From Micromonospora tarapacensis (GTDB lineage Bacteria > Actinomycetota > Actinomycetes > Mycobacteriales > Micromonosporaceae): DNA of 64,000 nucleotides. The position numbers and the translations under genes were made by a program. Below are positions 19,210 to 29,472 of this stretch, piece by piece (within the stretch, counting starts at the first letter, position 1; the number at the start of each line of letters is the position of its first letter). The notes below the pieces were generated by a model. It did no database searches, was not told the origin of the DNA, and saw only the letters and a list, made by a program, of their open reading frames with translations. The stretch lies in NCBI RefSeq assembly GCF_019697375.1, contig NZ_JAHCDI010000004.1:1661324-1725323 (forward strand). Direction: 5' to 3'.

Positions 19210-19599
19210 ATGACAGCTCTCGGACGGTCCACCCGGACGTTCAGTGTGAGTGAGGTCGCCGTTGACGGCGGCGTCGCGCCCTCCGCCGTGCGGTTCTACG
19301 AGAACCACGGGGTCATCACGGCGGTACGCACTTCGGGCAACCAACGTCGCTTCGACGAATCCGCCGCGTGCCGGATCCAGGTGGCCAAACTCGCCCAGCG
19401 GGCGGGCCTGAGTGTGCGCGAGATCGCCGCACTCTTTGCCGACCTGTCGGCCGACCCGACGCCCGAGGAGTGGGCGGGTGTCGCCGGTCGGCTGGTGGCC
19501 GAGGTCGAGGAGCGGGTACGCAAGCTCAAGGCGCAACTCGCGGCGATGGAGTCGGGAGCCAAGTTGTGCGAGATCGGGCGGGACGACCCCGCACGATGA
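19210..19599 (+). CDS. MerR-family transcriptional regulator
   Basis: A 129-residue protein, ATG 19210. The N-terminal winged helix reads FSVSEVAVDGGVAPSAVRFYENHGVI, followed by RFDESAACRIQVAKLAQRAGLSVREI, then a dimerisation coiled coil (VAEVEERVRKLKAQLAAME). A single Cys near the end (AKLCEIG) does not form the SoxR iron-sulfur cluster, so an organic ligand is more likely than redox sensing. It is followed, 66 bases on, by an erythromycin esterase-like gene with a nearly identical palindrome in its promoter. The regulator therefore probably controls both itself and that gene. Confidence 0.88.
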   Translation: MTALGRSTRTFSVSEVAVDGGVAPSAVRFYENHGVITAVRTSGNQRRFDESAACRIQVAKLAQRAGLSVREIAALFADLSADPTPEEWAGVAGRLVAEVEERVRKLKAQLAAMESGAKLCEIGRDDPAR

Positions 19600-19633
19600 T
19601 CCGTCCGTGAGCGACTGTCGTCGCGCACTTGAC

Positions 19634-19649
19634 TTCGACATATGTTCAA
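19634..19649 (+). promoter_or_regulatory. MerR-type operator/promoter of the esterase gene
   Basis: TTCGACATATGTTCAA differs from the upstream palindrome at two symmetric positions. It lies immediately downstream of a TTGACT -35 box (19629-19634), the position MerR activators occupy in long-spacer promoters. Confidence 0.6.
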
Positions 19650-19665
19650 CGCTGATCGTCGGGGG

Positions 19666-20784
19666 ATGAACGATTCCCGAACCGAGGTCCCGTCGTCCGC
19701 CCAGACGCTCGCCGCCCTCGTCGAGACGGCCACGATCGTCGGCCTGGGCACCAGCACCCGAGCGGCGACCGAGACCTTCCGCCTGGTCGAGGAGACCACG
19801 CACGCGCTGATCGAGCACGGTTTCCGGGCCGTCGCGTTGCTGGAGAACGAGCGGGTCGGCCACCTCTACGACCGGTATGTCCGGGGCGAGGACGTCGACC
19901 TCGACCGGGCGCTCGCCCAGGCGTGGGGTCCGTGGCGGACGGTCGAGATGCGCGACGCGCTCGCCCGGTTGCGCCGGCTCAACGAGCGCCACCGCGACGA
20001 TCCGGTCCGCATCGTCGCCGTCGACGGGCGACGTACGTTGCCCGCCGACTACGACCGCGTCGTGGCGCTGCTCGCCCCGGCGGAGCCGGCGACGACGGCG
20101 CGGATCGGCGAGATCTTCGGCATCATCCGCACCGCCCACGACAACGGTGAGCACGTCCAACGGCTACGCGGCGCCCACCCGGGCGTGCCGTTCGTCGAAC
20201 TCGCCCGGGACGCCCGTGACCTGGCCGCCCAGCTGGACGCCGGTCCGGCCCGCGACGAGGCGGTGCGGCTGATCGAGATGATCGTCGACTTCCACGCGAA
20301 CGCCATCGGTGCCGGATACGACCCGGAACGGGAGGAGCGCGCCGCAGCCGAGCGGCTTCTGGATCATCAGCGGCGCACCGGTGACCGCGTCGTGCTGTGG
20401 GAAGGCGCCGCCCACGTCGCGGCTCACGGCAGCACCATGATGGGGGCGCATCTCAGGGCGGCCATGGCCGACGGGTACGCGGCCGTCCACATCACCTTCG
20501 GCGACGGCCGGATCCCCGACACCGACATCCCGCGCCCCAGCCCGACATCGCTGGAGGCGCTGCTGCTCCAGGGCGGTGGTGAACGGATCATCGACCTGCG
20601 CTCCGATGTCCCCGCCGACCTCGCCGACCGGCTCGCACAGCCGTGGCGGACCCGACTGATCTCCGGTCTCTACCAGGCGGACCATGACGAGGAGCACTAC
20701 TACGAACTGCCCGGCCTGGCCGGCAGCTTCGACGCGATCGCCTTCATCCCCAGGGTCACCGCGATTCACCCGTTGCCGGACTGA
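19666..20784 (+). CDS. Erythromycin esterase family protein
   Basis: A 372-residue protein, ATG 19666 behind CGGGGG. Characteristic family segments are TIVGLGTSTRAATETFRLVEE, RAVALLENERVGHLYDRYVRG and VVLWEGAAHVAAHGSTMMGA, the last holding the conserved E and H residues of the active site. Family members (EreA/B) open macrolide lactone rings, although many actinobacterial relatives are uncharacterised. Control by the adjacent MerR protein through the shared palindrome suggests induction by a drug-like ligand. Macrolide inactivation is a hypothesis, not shown by the sequence. Confidence 0.85.
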   Translation: MNDSRTEVPSSAQTLAALVETATIVGLGTSTRAATETFRLVEETTHALIEHGFRAVALLENERVGHLYDRYVRGEDVDLDRALAQAWGPWRTVEMRDALARLRRLNERHRDDPVRIVAVDGRRTLPADYDRVVALLAPAEPATTARIGEIFGIIRTAHDNGEHVQRLRGAHPGVPFVELARDARDLAAQLDAGPARDEAVRLIEMIVDFHANAIGAGYDPEREERAAAERLLDHQRRTGDRVVLWEGAAHVAAHGSTMMGAHLRAAMADGYAAVHITFGDGRIPDTDIPRPSPTSLEALLLQGGGERIIDLRSDVPADLADRLAQPWRTRLISGLYQADHDEEHYYELPGLAGSFDAIAFIPRVTAIHPLPD

Positions 20785-20872
20785 AAAGCGACACACCTGG
20801 CGGGTGCAGCGGGCCGGCGGCGGAGGGTCTCGGTAGGGTGCTGCGGGACGAGACCGCCGCCGGAGGGACGAG

Positions 20873-22440
20873 ATGACCGAGCAGCCGTCGAGGCCCACCT
20901 TCGGGCTGGACGAATTCGGGCTCGACGACCGGATGCGGTTGTTCGGTTATGTCACGGCGGAGAACCGGTTCGCGTACCGCTGGCTGTTGCGCGCCTTCGA
21001 GGCGGCGCGCTCCACCTATCACGTCATGCTGCACACCGCCGAGGTGGCCGCGACGCTGGGCGCGCTGCACGAGGCGGACCCGGACTGCCCGGACCCGGCC
21101 GAGCTGGAGCTGCCTCGGCTGCTCGACGCCCTGGTCGAGTGGGGGGTCCTCGACCGGGGCCAGGACGGCACCCGGGCGAGCACCCTCGCCGAGTACCGCA
21201 ACCGCCATTCGGTCTACCAGTTCACCGAGGCCGGCTACCGGGCCCACCGGGCGGTGGAGGCGGTCCTGACCGCGACGATGGACGACAGCACGCTCTCCCG
21301 CCTGGTCTTCGCTGACCTGCTCGCCGACCTGGCCGCGCTCGCCGCGGCCAACGAGGCCGGCGACGCCGAGGAGGTCTACCGGAAACTCGACCGCCTCGAC
21401 CGGGCGCTGGCCGACATCGCCGAGCGGGCGGCCCGCTTCTACCACATGCTCGGTGACCTGAGCCGCACCAACGACGTACGCCCGGAGGCGTTCCTCGCCC
21501 ACAAGGATGCCCTGCTGGCCCATCTGCGGGACTTCCACGACGAGTTGCAGCGCTACACGCCGCGGCTGCGGGCGGCGGTGCACGACGTGGAGGCGACCGG
21601 CCTGGAGCGCCTGGTCGAGGCGGCGGCCGAGGCGGACGAGCGGATCTTCCACACCCCGAAGCAGCGTCTGGAGGACTGGCGGCGCCGGTGGCATGGGCTG
21701 CGGTCGTGGCTGGCGCCGCCGGGCGCCGAGGAGACCAGCGAGGCCGACCGGCTCGCCGACGCCACCATCGCCGCCATCGGCGACGTGTTGGCGCTGCTGC
21801 GGCGGGTCACCGAGGCCCGCCGTGGCGGGGTGAGTCGCGAGTCGCAACTGCGCCATCTCGCCGCCTGGTTCACCCGGGTTCCGTCGCAGGACGCCGCCGA
21901 CGCGCTCTTCGACGCCGTGTTCGGCCTGGGCGCTCCCCGGCACGTCGCGGTGACCCACGCCGATCCGGAGGCGATCCCGACCCGGCTGTCGTGGTGGGAG
22001 TCACCGGCGGTGGAGCTGTCGCGCACCCTGGTCGCGACCGGCCGGGAACCCGGCCAGGGGCGGGCCGGCCGGCCCGGATCGACCGTAGCGACGACCGCCG
22101 GCACCGGCTGCGCGCCGACCAGCTGGCCCGCGAGCGCCGACTCGCCGACGCCGCCGCCGTCCTGGCGACGGAGGACCTCGACGGGCATCGGCTGGACGCG
22201 GAGCAGACCACCGTGTTGCTGCGGCTGCTCGACATCGCCCTCGCCGCGCGGGTCGGCGCGGCCCGGGCGGTGCCGCTCGCCGCCGCCGGGCACGGCGTCC
22301 GGCTCACCCTCACTCCGACGCCGGGCCGTTTCACCACCGTACGCACCGCCGCGGGCCGGCTCCTTCTCGACGGGTACGCGCTGAGCGTGGCCGCCGCCGG
22401 CCACACCGCCGTGCACCGCCGGGAACTGGTCACGGCATGA
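20873..22440 (+). CDS. jetA: Wadjet type II component JetA (TIGR02677/DUF2397), one apparent frameshift
   Basis: ATG 20873 follows GGAGGGACGAG. The product (~522 residues if joined) is the MukF/kleisin-like subunit of Wadjet, which cleaves closed circular plasmid DNA. Family segments include LFGYVTAENRFAYRWLLRAF, STYHVMLHTAEV, RNRHSVYQFTEAGYRAHRAV and LAAWFTRVPSQDAADALFDA. The frame shifts within the G/C-rich stretch ~22060-22077. The downstream frame continues PARIDRSDDRRHRL and ends with LLLDGYALSVAAAGH at 22440. One missing base repairs it, as in several other genes here. It is first of the jetABCD operon. Confidence 0.85.
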
Positions 22441-22485
22441 GTGAGCGTCAGCGAGTGAATCGTCGGCTCAGTGCGGTGGTGCCTC

Positions 22486-22521
22486 GTGCTGGCACGGAGC
22501 GCAGCGGAGTGCCGGCATGAG
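22486..22521 (+). repeat. Dispersed hairpin repeat carrying a start codon
   Basis: A stem of TGCTGGCAC and GTGCCGGCA encloses GGAGCGCAGCGGA. The right arm runs directly into the ATGAGCG start of jetB and supplies its GGAG. Another copy lies at 47711-47745, again ending on an ATGAGCG start codon. The preceding 22441-22475 is also repeat-like (GTGAGCGTCAGCGAGTGAAT). Confidence 0.75.
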
Positions 22522-23890
22522 CGATCCGGTTCGGCATCGGTTCGCCGCTGACCTCACCGAGTTGGAACTCGCCGACTACCAGCGGGCCGTCCGCCTGGTG
22601 CTGCGGCATCCCCTGATCACCTCGACCTGGCCGGACGAGCGGGCGCTGCCCCGGGTGCGGCGGTTCGCCTCGACGCTGCGCCGGGACCTCTCCGAGGCGT
22701 TCGGGTACCGGCTGGAACTGCACGGCGGCACGGCTCGGCTGGTCCGGGCGAAGGACCGCCTGGACCCCACCCAGCCGGCCCGGTCGCGGACCGGCCGGCA
22801 GTTCGACCGACGGCGGTACGCGTACCTCGCGCTCTGTCTCGCGGTGCTGGGCCGGGCCGGTGTCCAGATCACCCTCAGCGAGCTGGCGGACTCGGTGGCC
22901 GCCGACGCGACCCGGATCAGCGGCCTCGGCCTCGATCCGGACCACGGTACCGACCGGCGGGCGTTCGTCGACGCCGTCGGCTGGCTCGAGGAGCGGGGCG
23001 CGCTGCGGCTGGCCGACGGTTCCAGTTCGGCCTGGGCCACCGACCCGGGAGCCGGCGAGGCGCTGTACGACGTGGCACGCGACGTGATCGTCGCGTTGTT
23101 CCGCCCGGCCCGGGTGCTGCAACACGTCGGCTCGGTGGAGGGGCTGCTGGACCGGTCGTTGGCCAGCAGCGGCAACGCCGAGCGCCGGCGGACCGCGCAG
23201 GTGGCCCGCCGGACGGTGGTGGAGTCCCCGGTGGTCTACCTCGGCGACGTCGACCCCACGGTCGCCAACCATCTGCGGGGTACCGCCCTCGCCGCCGACC
23301 TGGCCCGGCTGACCGGCTTGCGGTTGGAACGGCGGGCCGAGGGCGTGCTGCTGGTGGACACCGCCGGCTTCACCGTGGAGCGGTTCCCCGGCACCGGGTC
23401 GGTGGCGCAGGCGGCCGTGCTGCTCGCCGTCGAGCTGGCCGACCGGGCCCTCGACCCGGACGGTCGCCGCGTCCGGCGGCTGGCCGCACCCGACGAGACC
23501 GCCCGGCAGCGGATGCTCGTCGGGCAGGTCGACGCCGGCCTGCCCACCGACACGTTCGTCCAGCTCGAAGACGAGGTCGGGCCGCACGCTCCCGGCGAGC
23601 CGGAGGGGACGCCGGGGGTGCCCGACGAGAGTCGGCTGCCGCTGGTGACCGACAGCTTCCTGCGCGACGCGGTGGCGGAGATCCTGCGACGCTACGGGTC
23701 GGCGTTCGGTGCCCAGTGGCACGCCGACCCGCAACGGCTGGGCAGCGAGGCGATCGCGCTGCTGGAACGGTTCGGCGCGGTCATCCGGGTACCGGGCGGC
23801 GTGCTGGTCCGGCCGCTGGTCGGTCGCTACCGCAACACCATCGCGGCGGTCAGGCAACGCGCCGCCGCCGAGCCCGAGCCCCTCTTCTGA
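22517..23890 (+). CDS. jetB: Wadjet type II component JetB (TIGR02678/DUF2398)
   Basis: A 457-residue protein in one intact frame, starting at an ATG embedded in the dispersed repeat. Family features: ADYQRAVRLVLRHPLIT near the N terminus, FGYRLELHGGTARL, FDRRRYAYLALCLAVL and the C-terminal RRYGSAFGAQWHADPQRLG with ALLERFGAVIRV. It is the MukE-like subunit that links the JetA kleisin to the JetC motor. It sits 76 bases after jetA and 15 bases before jetC. Confidence 0.92.
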   Translation: MSDPVRHRFAADLTELELADYQRAVRLVLRHPLITSTWPDERALPRVRRFASTLRRDLSEAFGYRLELHGGTARLVRAKDRLDPTQPARSRTGRQFDRRRYAYLALCLAVLGRAGVQITLSELADSVAADATRISGLGLDPDHGTDRRAFVDAVGWLEERGALRLADGSSSAWATDPGAGEALYDVARDVIVALFRPARVLQHVGSVEGLLDRSLASSGNAERRRTAQVARRTVVESPVVYLGDVDPTVANHLRGTALAADLARLTGLRLERRAEGVLLVDTAGFTVERFPGTGSVAQAAVLLAVELADRALDPDGRRVRRLAAPDETARQRMLVGQVDAGLPTDTFVQLEDEVGPHAPGEPEGTPGVPDESRLPLVTDSFLRDAVAEILRRYGSAFGAQWHADPQRLGSEAIALLERFGAVIRVPGGVLVRPLVGRYRNTIAAVRQRAAAEPEPLF

Positions 23891-23905
23891 CCCCGGGAAT
23901 CCGCC

Positions 23906-26900
23906 GTGATCGAACAACGCGCCGTCCGCCGCTTCACGCCCACCCGGGCGGGAATCATCAACCTGTGGGACTACCGCGACGAGGAGTTCCTCTTCGTCGA
24001 CGGGTGGCTGGTGCTGCGCGGGCCGAACGGTTCCGGCAAGACGAAGGCCCTGGAGGTGCTCTTCCCGTACGTGTTGGACGGGCGGATCGAGCCGCGTCGG
24101 CTCAACCCGTTCGCCAGCGAGGACCGGACGATGAAGTCGAACCTGCTCTACCGGGGGCAGGAGGTGGCCCACTCGTACGTGTGGATGGAGTTCGGCAACG
24201 GCGAGACGTACGTGACGGTCGGGATCGGGTTGCGCGCCCACCGGCACGTCGACCGGGTGACCCGCTGGCACTTCGTCACCGACGGTCGGGTCGGGGTCGA
24301 CTTCGCGCTGCTCGACGCCGACGACCGGCCGCTGACCCGGCGGGATCTGATCAACCTGCTCGGCGCGGACGCGGTGCGGGACTCGCCGGAGGAGTACCGC
24401 CACCTGGTCGACACCCGGCTGTTCGGTCTCGGCCCGGCGCGCTACGAGCAACTGCTCGACCTGGTGCTGACACTGCGCAAGCCGCAGCTGGCCAAGGATC
24501 TCAACCCGGTCGAGCTGTCCCGCACCCTGCAACGCGGGCTGCGCCCCATCGAGGACCACCTGCTCGTCGAGGCCGCCCGCTCGTTCGACGACATGGAGGC
24601 GGTCGCCCGTACCCTCGAAGGGTTGGCCGCGGCGGACGGTGCCACCGCCGCCTTCCTCACCGTCTACTCCACCTACCTGCGGACCCACGCGCGGGCCGCG
24701 GCCGACCAGTTGACCGCCCGCCGCGACGCGATCGCCGGCCGGTCCCGGGCGCTGGCCGAGGGCGTGCGGAGGCCGCGACGGCCGGCGAGGCGGAGGCGAC
24801 GGCCGGCGCTGCCCTGCGAGGCGTCGAGGGGGAGCCGGGCCGGCTGCGGTCACACCTGGACCGGTTGAAGAGCTCGGCGGCGTACCAGTCCCACGAGCAG
24901 CTCGCCGACCTGGAACGGCACGTGCACGACCTGGTGGAGGCGGCCGAGCGGGCGAGCCGTTCGGTCGCCGACGAGCAGGCGGCCACCATCCGGCGGCGCG
25001 GCGAGTGGGAGCGGGCGGTGACGGCGACCCGGGACGCCCGGTCGGCGGCGGACCGGCTCGCCGCCGAGCTGCTGCTCGACGCCGAGGCGGCCGGCATCCC
25101 GTGGTCCGCCGGGGAGAACACGGCCGAGGGGTTGGCCATCCGGCTCACCGCCCGCGCCGGTGCCCGGCGCGACGACGTGCGCGCCGTGCGGGAGCAGGCG
25201 GCCCGGCAGGCCCAGGCTGAGCGTGACCAGATCCGGTCGGCCGCCGAGGCCGCCGCCGCGGCGGACGCGGTGGCCGCCGCCGAGCAGGCCGAGCAGCACT
25301 CGGAGCAGGCGGTCGCCGACGCGCGGGCGCAGGTGCGCGCCGACCTCGACCGGTGGGCGCGGCAGCACCACGACCTGCTGCCCGACCTCGACCGGCCGGA
25401 CCTTCCGGCCGTGCTCGCCGGTGCCGTCGATGCCGTCGGCGAACCCGGCGCGGCGACCCTGCGGGAGCTGTACGCGGACACGACCGCCCCGGCGGTCGAC
25501 CGGCACCGGGATCGGCTGGCCGGACTGGGCGCCCAGCGGACGGTGTTGACCGGTCGCCGGGCCGAACTGGCCGCCGAACGGGACCGGATCGGCGCCGAGC
25601 AGGATGACGCTCCGCCGGCCCCGGTGACCCGGGCCGCGCCGCGTGCCGACCGGGCGGGTGCGCCCCTGTGGCGGTTGGTCCAGTACCGCGCGTCGGTGCC
25701 CGCCTCCGACGCCGCCGCCATCGAGGCGGCGCTGCACGCCGCCGGACTGTTGGACGCGTGGGTGCACCCGGACGCGGACGCCGCCGCCGCCGCGGTGGCC
25801 GGCGACGACCTGGACGGCTACCTGCTGCCCCTGCCCGCGCAGCGCCGACCGGCCGGCGCCACCCTCGCCGACGTGCTGGTCGCCGAGGATCAGGACGCGG
25901 TGCCCGCGCAACGGATCGGCGACGTGCTCGCCTCGGTGGCGTTGGCCGACGTGCTGGGCCCGGCGAGCGTGGTGGGCCCGGAGAGCATCGCCGCCGTGAC
26001 GATCGGCGCCGACGGCCGGTACGCCCAGGGCGTCACCGCGGGACGGTTCGCCAAGGACCGTTGCGAGTTCATCGGCGCCACCGCCCGCGCGGCCCGTCGC
26101 GCCGCCCGGGTGGCCGAATGCGACCGGCAGCTCGCCGCGCTCGACGCCGAGCTGCGGACGCTCGACGGGGAGCGGGCGACGATCGACCGCCTGCTCACCG
26201 CCGTGGCCACCGCCGCCGGGCAGCTGCCGTCCCCCGTCGGGATCCACACCGCACTGCGGAACCTGGAACGGGCGGCCACCATGCTGCGCGGCCGGCAGGA
26301 GGCGGCGGCGGTGGCCAACGCGCGACTGGACCAGGCGCTGGCCGAACGCGCCACCGCGGAGGCCGCGCTGCGCCGGGCCACGGCGGAGCGGTCCCTGCCC
26401 TGGGCCGGCTGGAGGCCACCGCCGACGCGGTGGACCGGTTCGAACGACGCGGGCTGCGCCTCGACAGCGCCCACCCGGCCGTGGCGCGCGCCGACGAGCA
26501 GGAGGAACAGGCGCAGCAACGCCACGACGAGGCCGCCGACCGGTTGCTGGCGGCCGAGCAGGCGGCCCGCGTCGCCGCCGACCGGCACCGGGAGAAGGCC
26601 GAGGCATACCAGACCCTGCGGGTCAGCATCGGTGCCGAGGCGGAGCGGGTGCTGGCCGACGTGGCCCGGACCGCCGACGAGATCGAACGGGCCGAAGCCG
26701 CCGTGGACCGCGTCCGGACCGAACTGAGCGCCGCCCAGCAGCGCCGGGCCGCCGCGGTGACCCGGGTCGAGTTGAGTGAGCAGGCGGTCGCCGCGGCGGT
26801 CACCGAGGCGCACCAGGACGCGCTGCGGCTGCGGCCGTACGCCCGACCCGACCTGCTGGGGTTGCTTCGCTGCCCGACGGAGCTGCGGTGGCCGACCCGG

Positions 26901-28064
26901 GTGACCGACGACGCGCCCGGCGCCGAGCTGGCGCCGGAGGTGGTCGGCCTGCACGAGGCGATCCTCACGGCGACCCGGGAGCTGAGTCCCACCGAGACGT
27001 CGCTCAAGCAGAGCGCCACCCGGCTCACCACCGCCCTGACCGAGTTGCAGGCGCAGTTGCCGGCGGCCGGGCTCGACCAGCGTCCGGAATGGGACACCGA
27101 CGACGGGGTGATCCTCGTCCGGGTCGCCGACGAACAGGGGCTCACTCCGGTCGCGCACTTCGCCGACCGGATCGCCGCCGAGCGGCGGGACCAGGAACAG
27201 CTGCTCACCGACGCCGAGCAACGGGTCCTGGAGGACGCGCTGCTCGGCCAGCTGGCCCGGCAGATCCACCACCGCACCATCGAGGCCCGCGACCTGGTGG
27301 CCGCGATGGACACCCAGATGCGGGCCCGACGGATGTCCAGTGGACTCACCGTCGGCGTCGGCTGGCGGCTCGCCGACGACCTCGACGACCAGCAGCGGGA
27401 AGTGTGCAAACTGCTGGAGAAGGACCCGGCCCGGCTGGGTCCGGCGCCGCTGACCACCATGCGTCGGCACTTCGCCGCCCGGATCAAGGCGGCCCGGGCG
27501 CTGTACCCCGAGCGGCCGTACCGGGATCTGCTCGCCGAGGTGCTCGACTACCGGCAGTGGCGGACCTTCGCGTTCACCCTGCACCGGGCGGGCGGCGGCA
27601 CCGAGGCGCTGACCCGGTCCCGCCACAGCCAGCTCTCCGGCGGCGAGCAGTCCGTGTCGCTGCACCTGCCGCTCTTCGCCGCCGCGAACGCGCTGTTCGG
27701 CTCGGCCCGCCCGGACGCGCCTCGGCTGTTGGGCCTGGACGAGGCGTTCGCCGGCGTCGACGACACCGGCCGGGGCGAGCTGATGGCGCTGGCCAAACAG
27801 TTCGACCTGGACCTGTTCATGACCGGGTACGACCTGTGGGCCACCCACCCGGCCGTCAGCGGGGCGGCCCACTACGACCTGTCCCACTCGGCGACCGAGC
27901 ACGCCGTGTCCAGTCTGCTGCTGGTCTGGGACGGATCGGTGAACGTCGCCGACTTCGACGGGACGCTGGCCCGCGCGCTGGGCTCACCGGAGACCCGCCG
28001 CGCACCGGCCGCCGCCCGTACCGGCGTCGCCGCCTCCCTTCTCCTCGACGTCGCCGACCAGTGA
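23906..28064 (+). CDS. jetC: Wadjet type II SMC-like ATPase JetC (TIGR02680), two apparent frameshifts
   Basis: The MukB/SMC-like DNA-loop-extruding motor, about 1386 residues if repaired. The GTG start at 23906 leads into INLWDYRDEEFLFVDGWLVL, and Walker A is GPNGSGKTK. A long coiled coil rich in Ala, Arg and Glu fills the middle. The C-terminal head has SRHSQLSGGEQSVSLHLPLF (signature) and LLGLDEAFAGVDDTGRGE (Walker B). Frames change at ~24768 (missing G in GTGCGGAG) and ~26398 (missing C in CTGCCCTGG); each repair restores continuous coiled coil. The stop overlaps the jetD start (GTGA). Confidence 0.9.
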
Positions 28065-29472
28065 CCACCGAGCCGTCCCAGCCGCTGCCCCCGCCGCCGG
28101 ACCGGCGGCGGCTGTCGGAGCATCCGGGCTGGCGGCGGCTGTTGGCGGCGGCGCGGCGCAGCCTCGAACGCGGCGGGGGGCGGCTCGACGGCGCCGTGAC
28201 GCTCCAGTCACCCACCGACGACGAGCGGGTCGTCGTCATCGGGATCACCGGTGCCCACCGGTCGGCCGGTGCGGCCCGGCTGAGTGTGCGGCTGACCGAT
28301 GTGGACGAGCAGCTCCGGGCGGTCCACGGGGTGGGGCTGCGGGAGCTGCTGGCCTCGGCGGCACCGCTGCGTAACCGTGCCGCCGAGGCGAAGCGGGACG
28401 CGGTGGCCCGGGACGCGCTGCTCGACCTGGCCGCCGACGGCCGGCACGCCACCGCCGGCTGGTACGCCGAATGGCTCGACGGGATGCGCCGCGACGGCAC
28501 CCTCACCCGGGTCGTCCGGGCCGGGCTGCCGTTCGGGGACGTGCTGCGGGTGCTGGACGCCCTGCCGGCGCCGGACGAGCCGATCCCGGTCTTCGCCGAC
28601 CGGGTGCTCGACGACACCAAGGCGCTCAGCGAGGGCCCGTGCGCGGCCTGGTGCTCCGGGCCCTCGCCGCCTGGCAGCTGGTGCCGGTGCCGACCGGCGG
28701 CGAGCCCGAGCGCGCGCTGTGGGAATCCGTCGGACTCGTCCCCGACGACTTCGCCAGCCAGGTGCTGGTCCTCAACATCACGGCCGACGGCGGCCCGCTC
28801 GGCCGGTGGCTGACCGAGGCCGCCGCCGTCGGCGAGCCGATCCGGATCACCCTGCACCAGCTGCGTCGCTTTCCGCTGGCGGTGACCGCCGACGAGCTTT
28901 TCGTCTGCGAGAACCCGGCCGTGCTCCGGGCCGCCACCACCGCGCTCGGCGCGCAGTCGCCACCGCTGGTCTGCACCGAGGGCGTGCCCTCGGCGGCGGT
29001 GCACACCCTGCTGCGCGCGGCCGGCGGCACCGTGATCAGGTGGCGCAACGACCTGGACTGGACGGGCGTCCGGCTGACCGCCGCCGCCCTCGACCGCTAC
29101 CCGACGGCGGTGCCGTGGCGGATGAGCGCCGCCGAGTACACCCCGGCGGCCGGTTCCGGTCCCGCGCTGGTCGGTGTTCCCACCGCCACCGGTTGGGACC
29201 CTGCGCTCGCCGACGCCATGCATCGGGCCGGCCGGGCCGTGATGGAGGAACGCCTGATCGGTCTCCTGCTCGACGACCTGCGCGACGCGGGCGCGACGGA
29301 TCGTCGGCCCGGCATGACTTCCAGGATCGGGGGCCTACCCGAGTCTGCGGATCACCCGGCGGCTGAGCGGGATCAGCCAGGCGGTGGCGCAGGCCAGGCC
29401 GGCGAGCAGGTGGGCCGTGTCGGTGGCGGGCCAGGATCGCACGATCCAGTACGTGGGCAGGGGCGCGAGTAG
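28061..29472 (+). CDS. jetD: Wadjet type II nuclease JetD (TIGR02679/DUF2399), one apparent frameshift
   Basis: The topoisomerase VI-like (Toprim) nuclease that cuts the trapped plasmid. GTG 28061 overlaps the jetC stop. The N-terminal part is in one frame up to VLDDTKALSEGP. Restoring one G near 28636-28640 continues VRGLVLRALAAWQ. Then come ELFVCENPAVLRAA (Toprim glutamate), LVCTEGVPSAAV and IRWRNDLDWTGVRL (DxD-like acidic motif), a good DUF2399 match. The open frame runs to 29472, overlapping the convergent permease gene by 138 bases. The real end may be slightly earlier if another indel is present. Confidence 0.85.

Noticed and set aside
19210..19599. SoxR-type redox sensor
   Set aside because: Only one cysteine occurs near the C terminus, so the [2Fe-2S] cluster motif is missing.
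22448..24853. An 801-codon minus-strand open frame
   Set aside because: It is antisense to jetB and the start of jetC and has no family motifs.
20873..29472. Wadjet operon as a decayed pseudogene cluster
   Set aside because: Every break is a single missing base in or beside a G/C run with intact family sequence on both sides; undercalling explains this better than decay.
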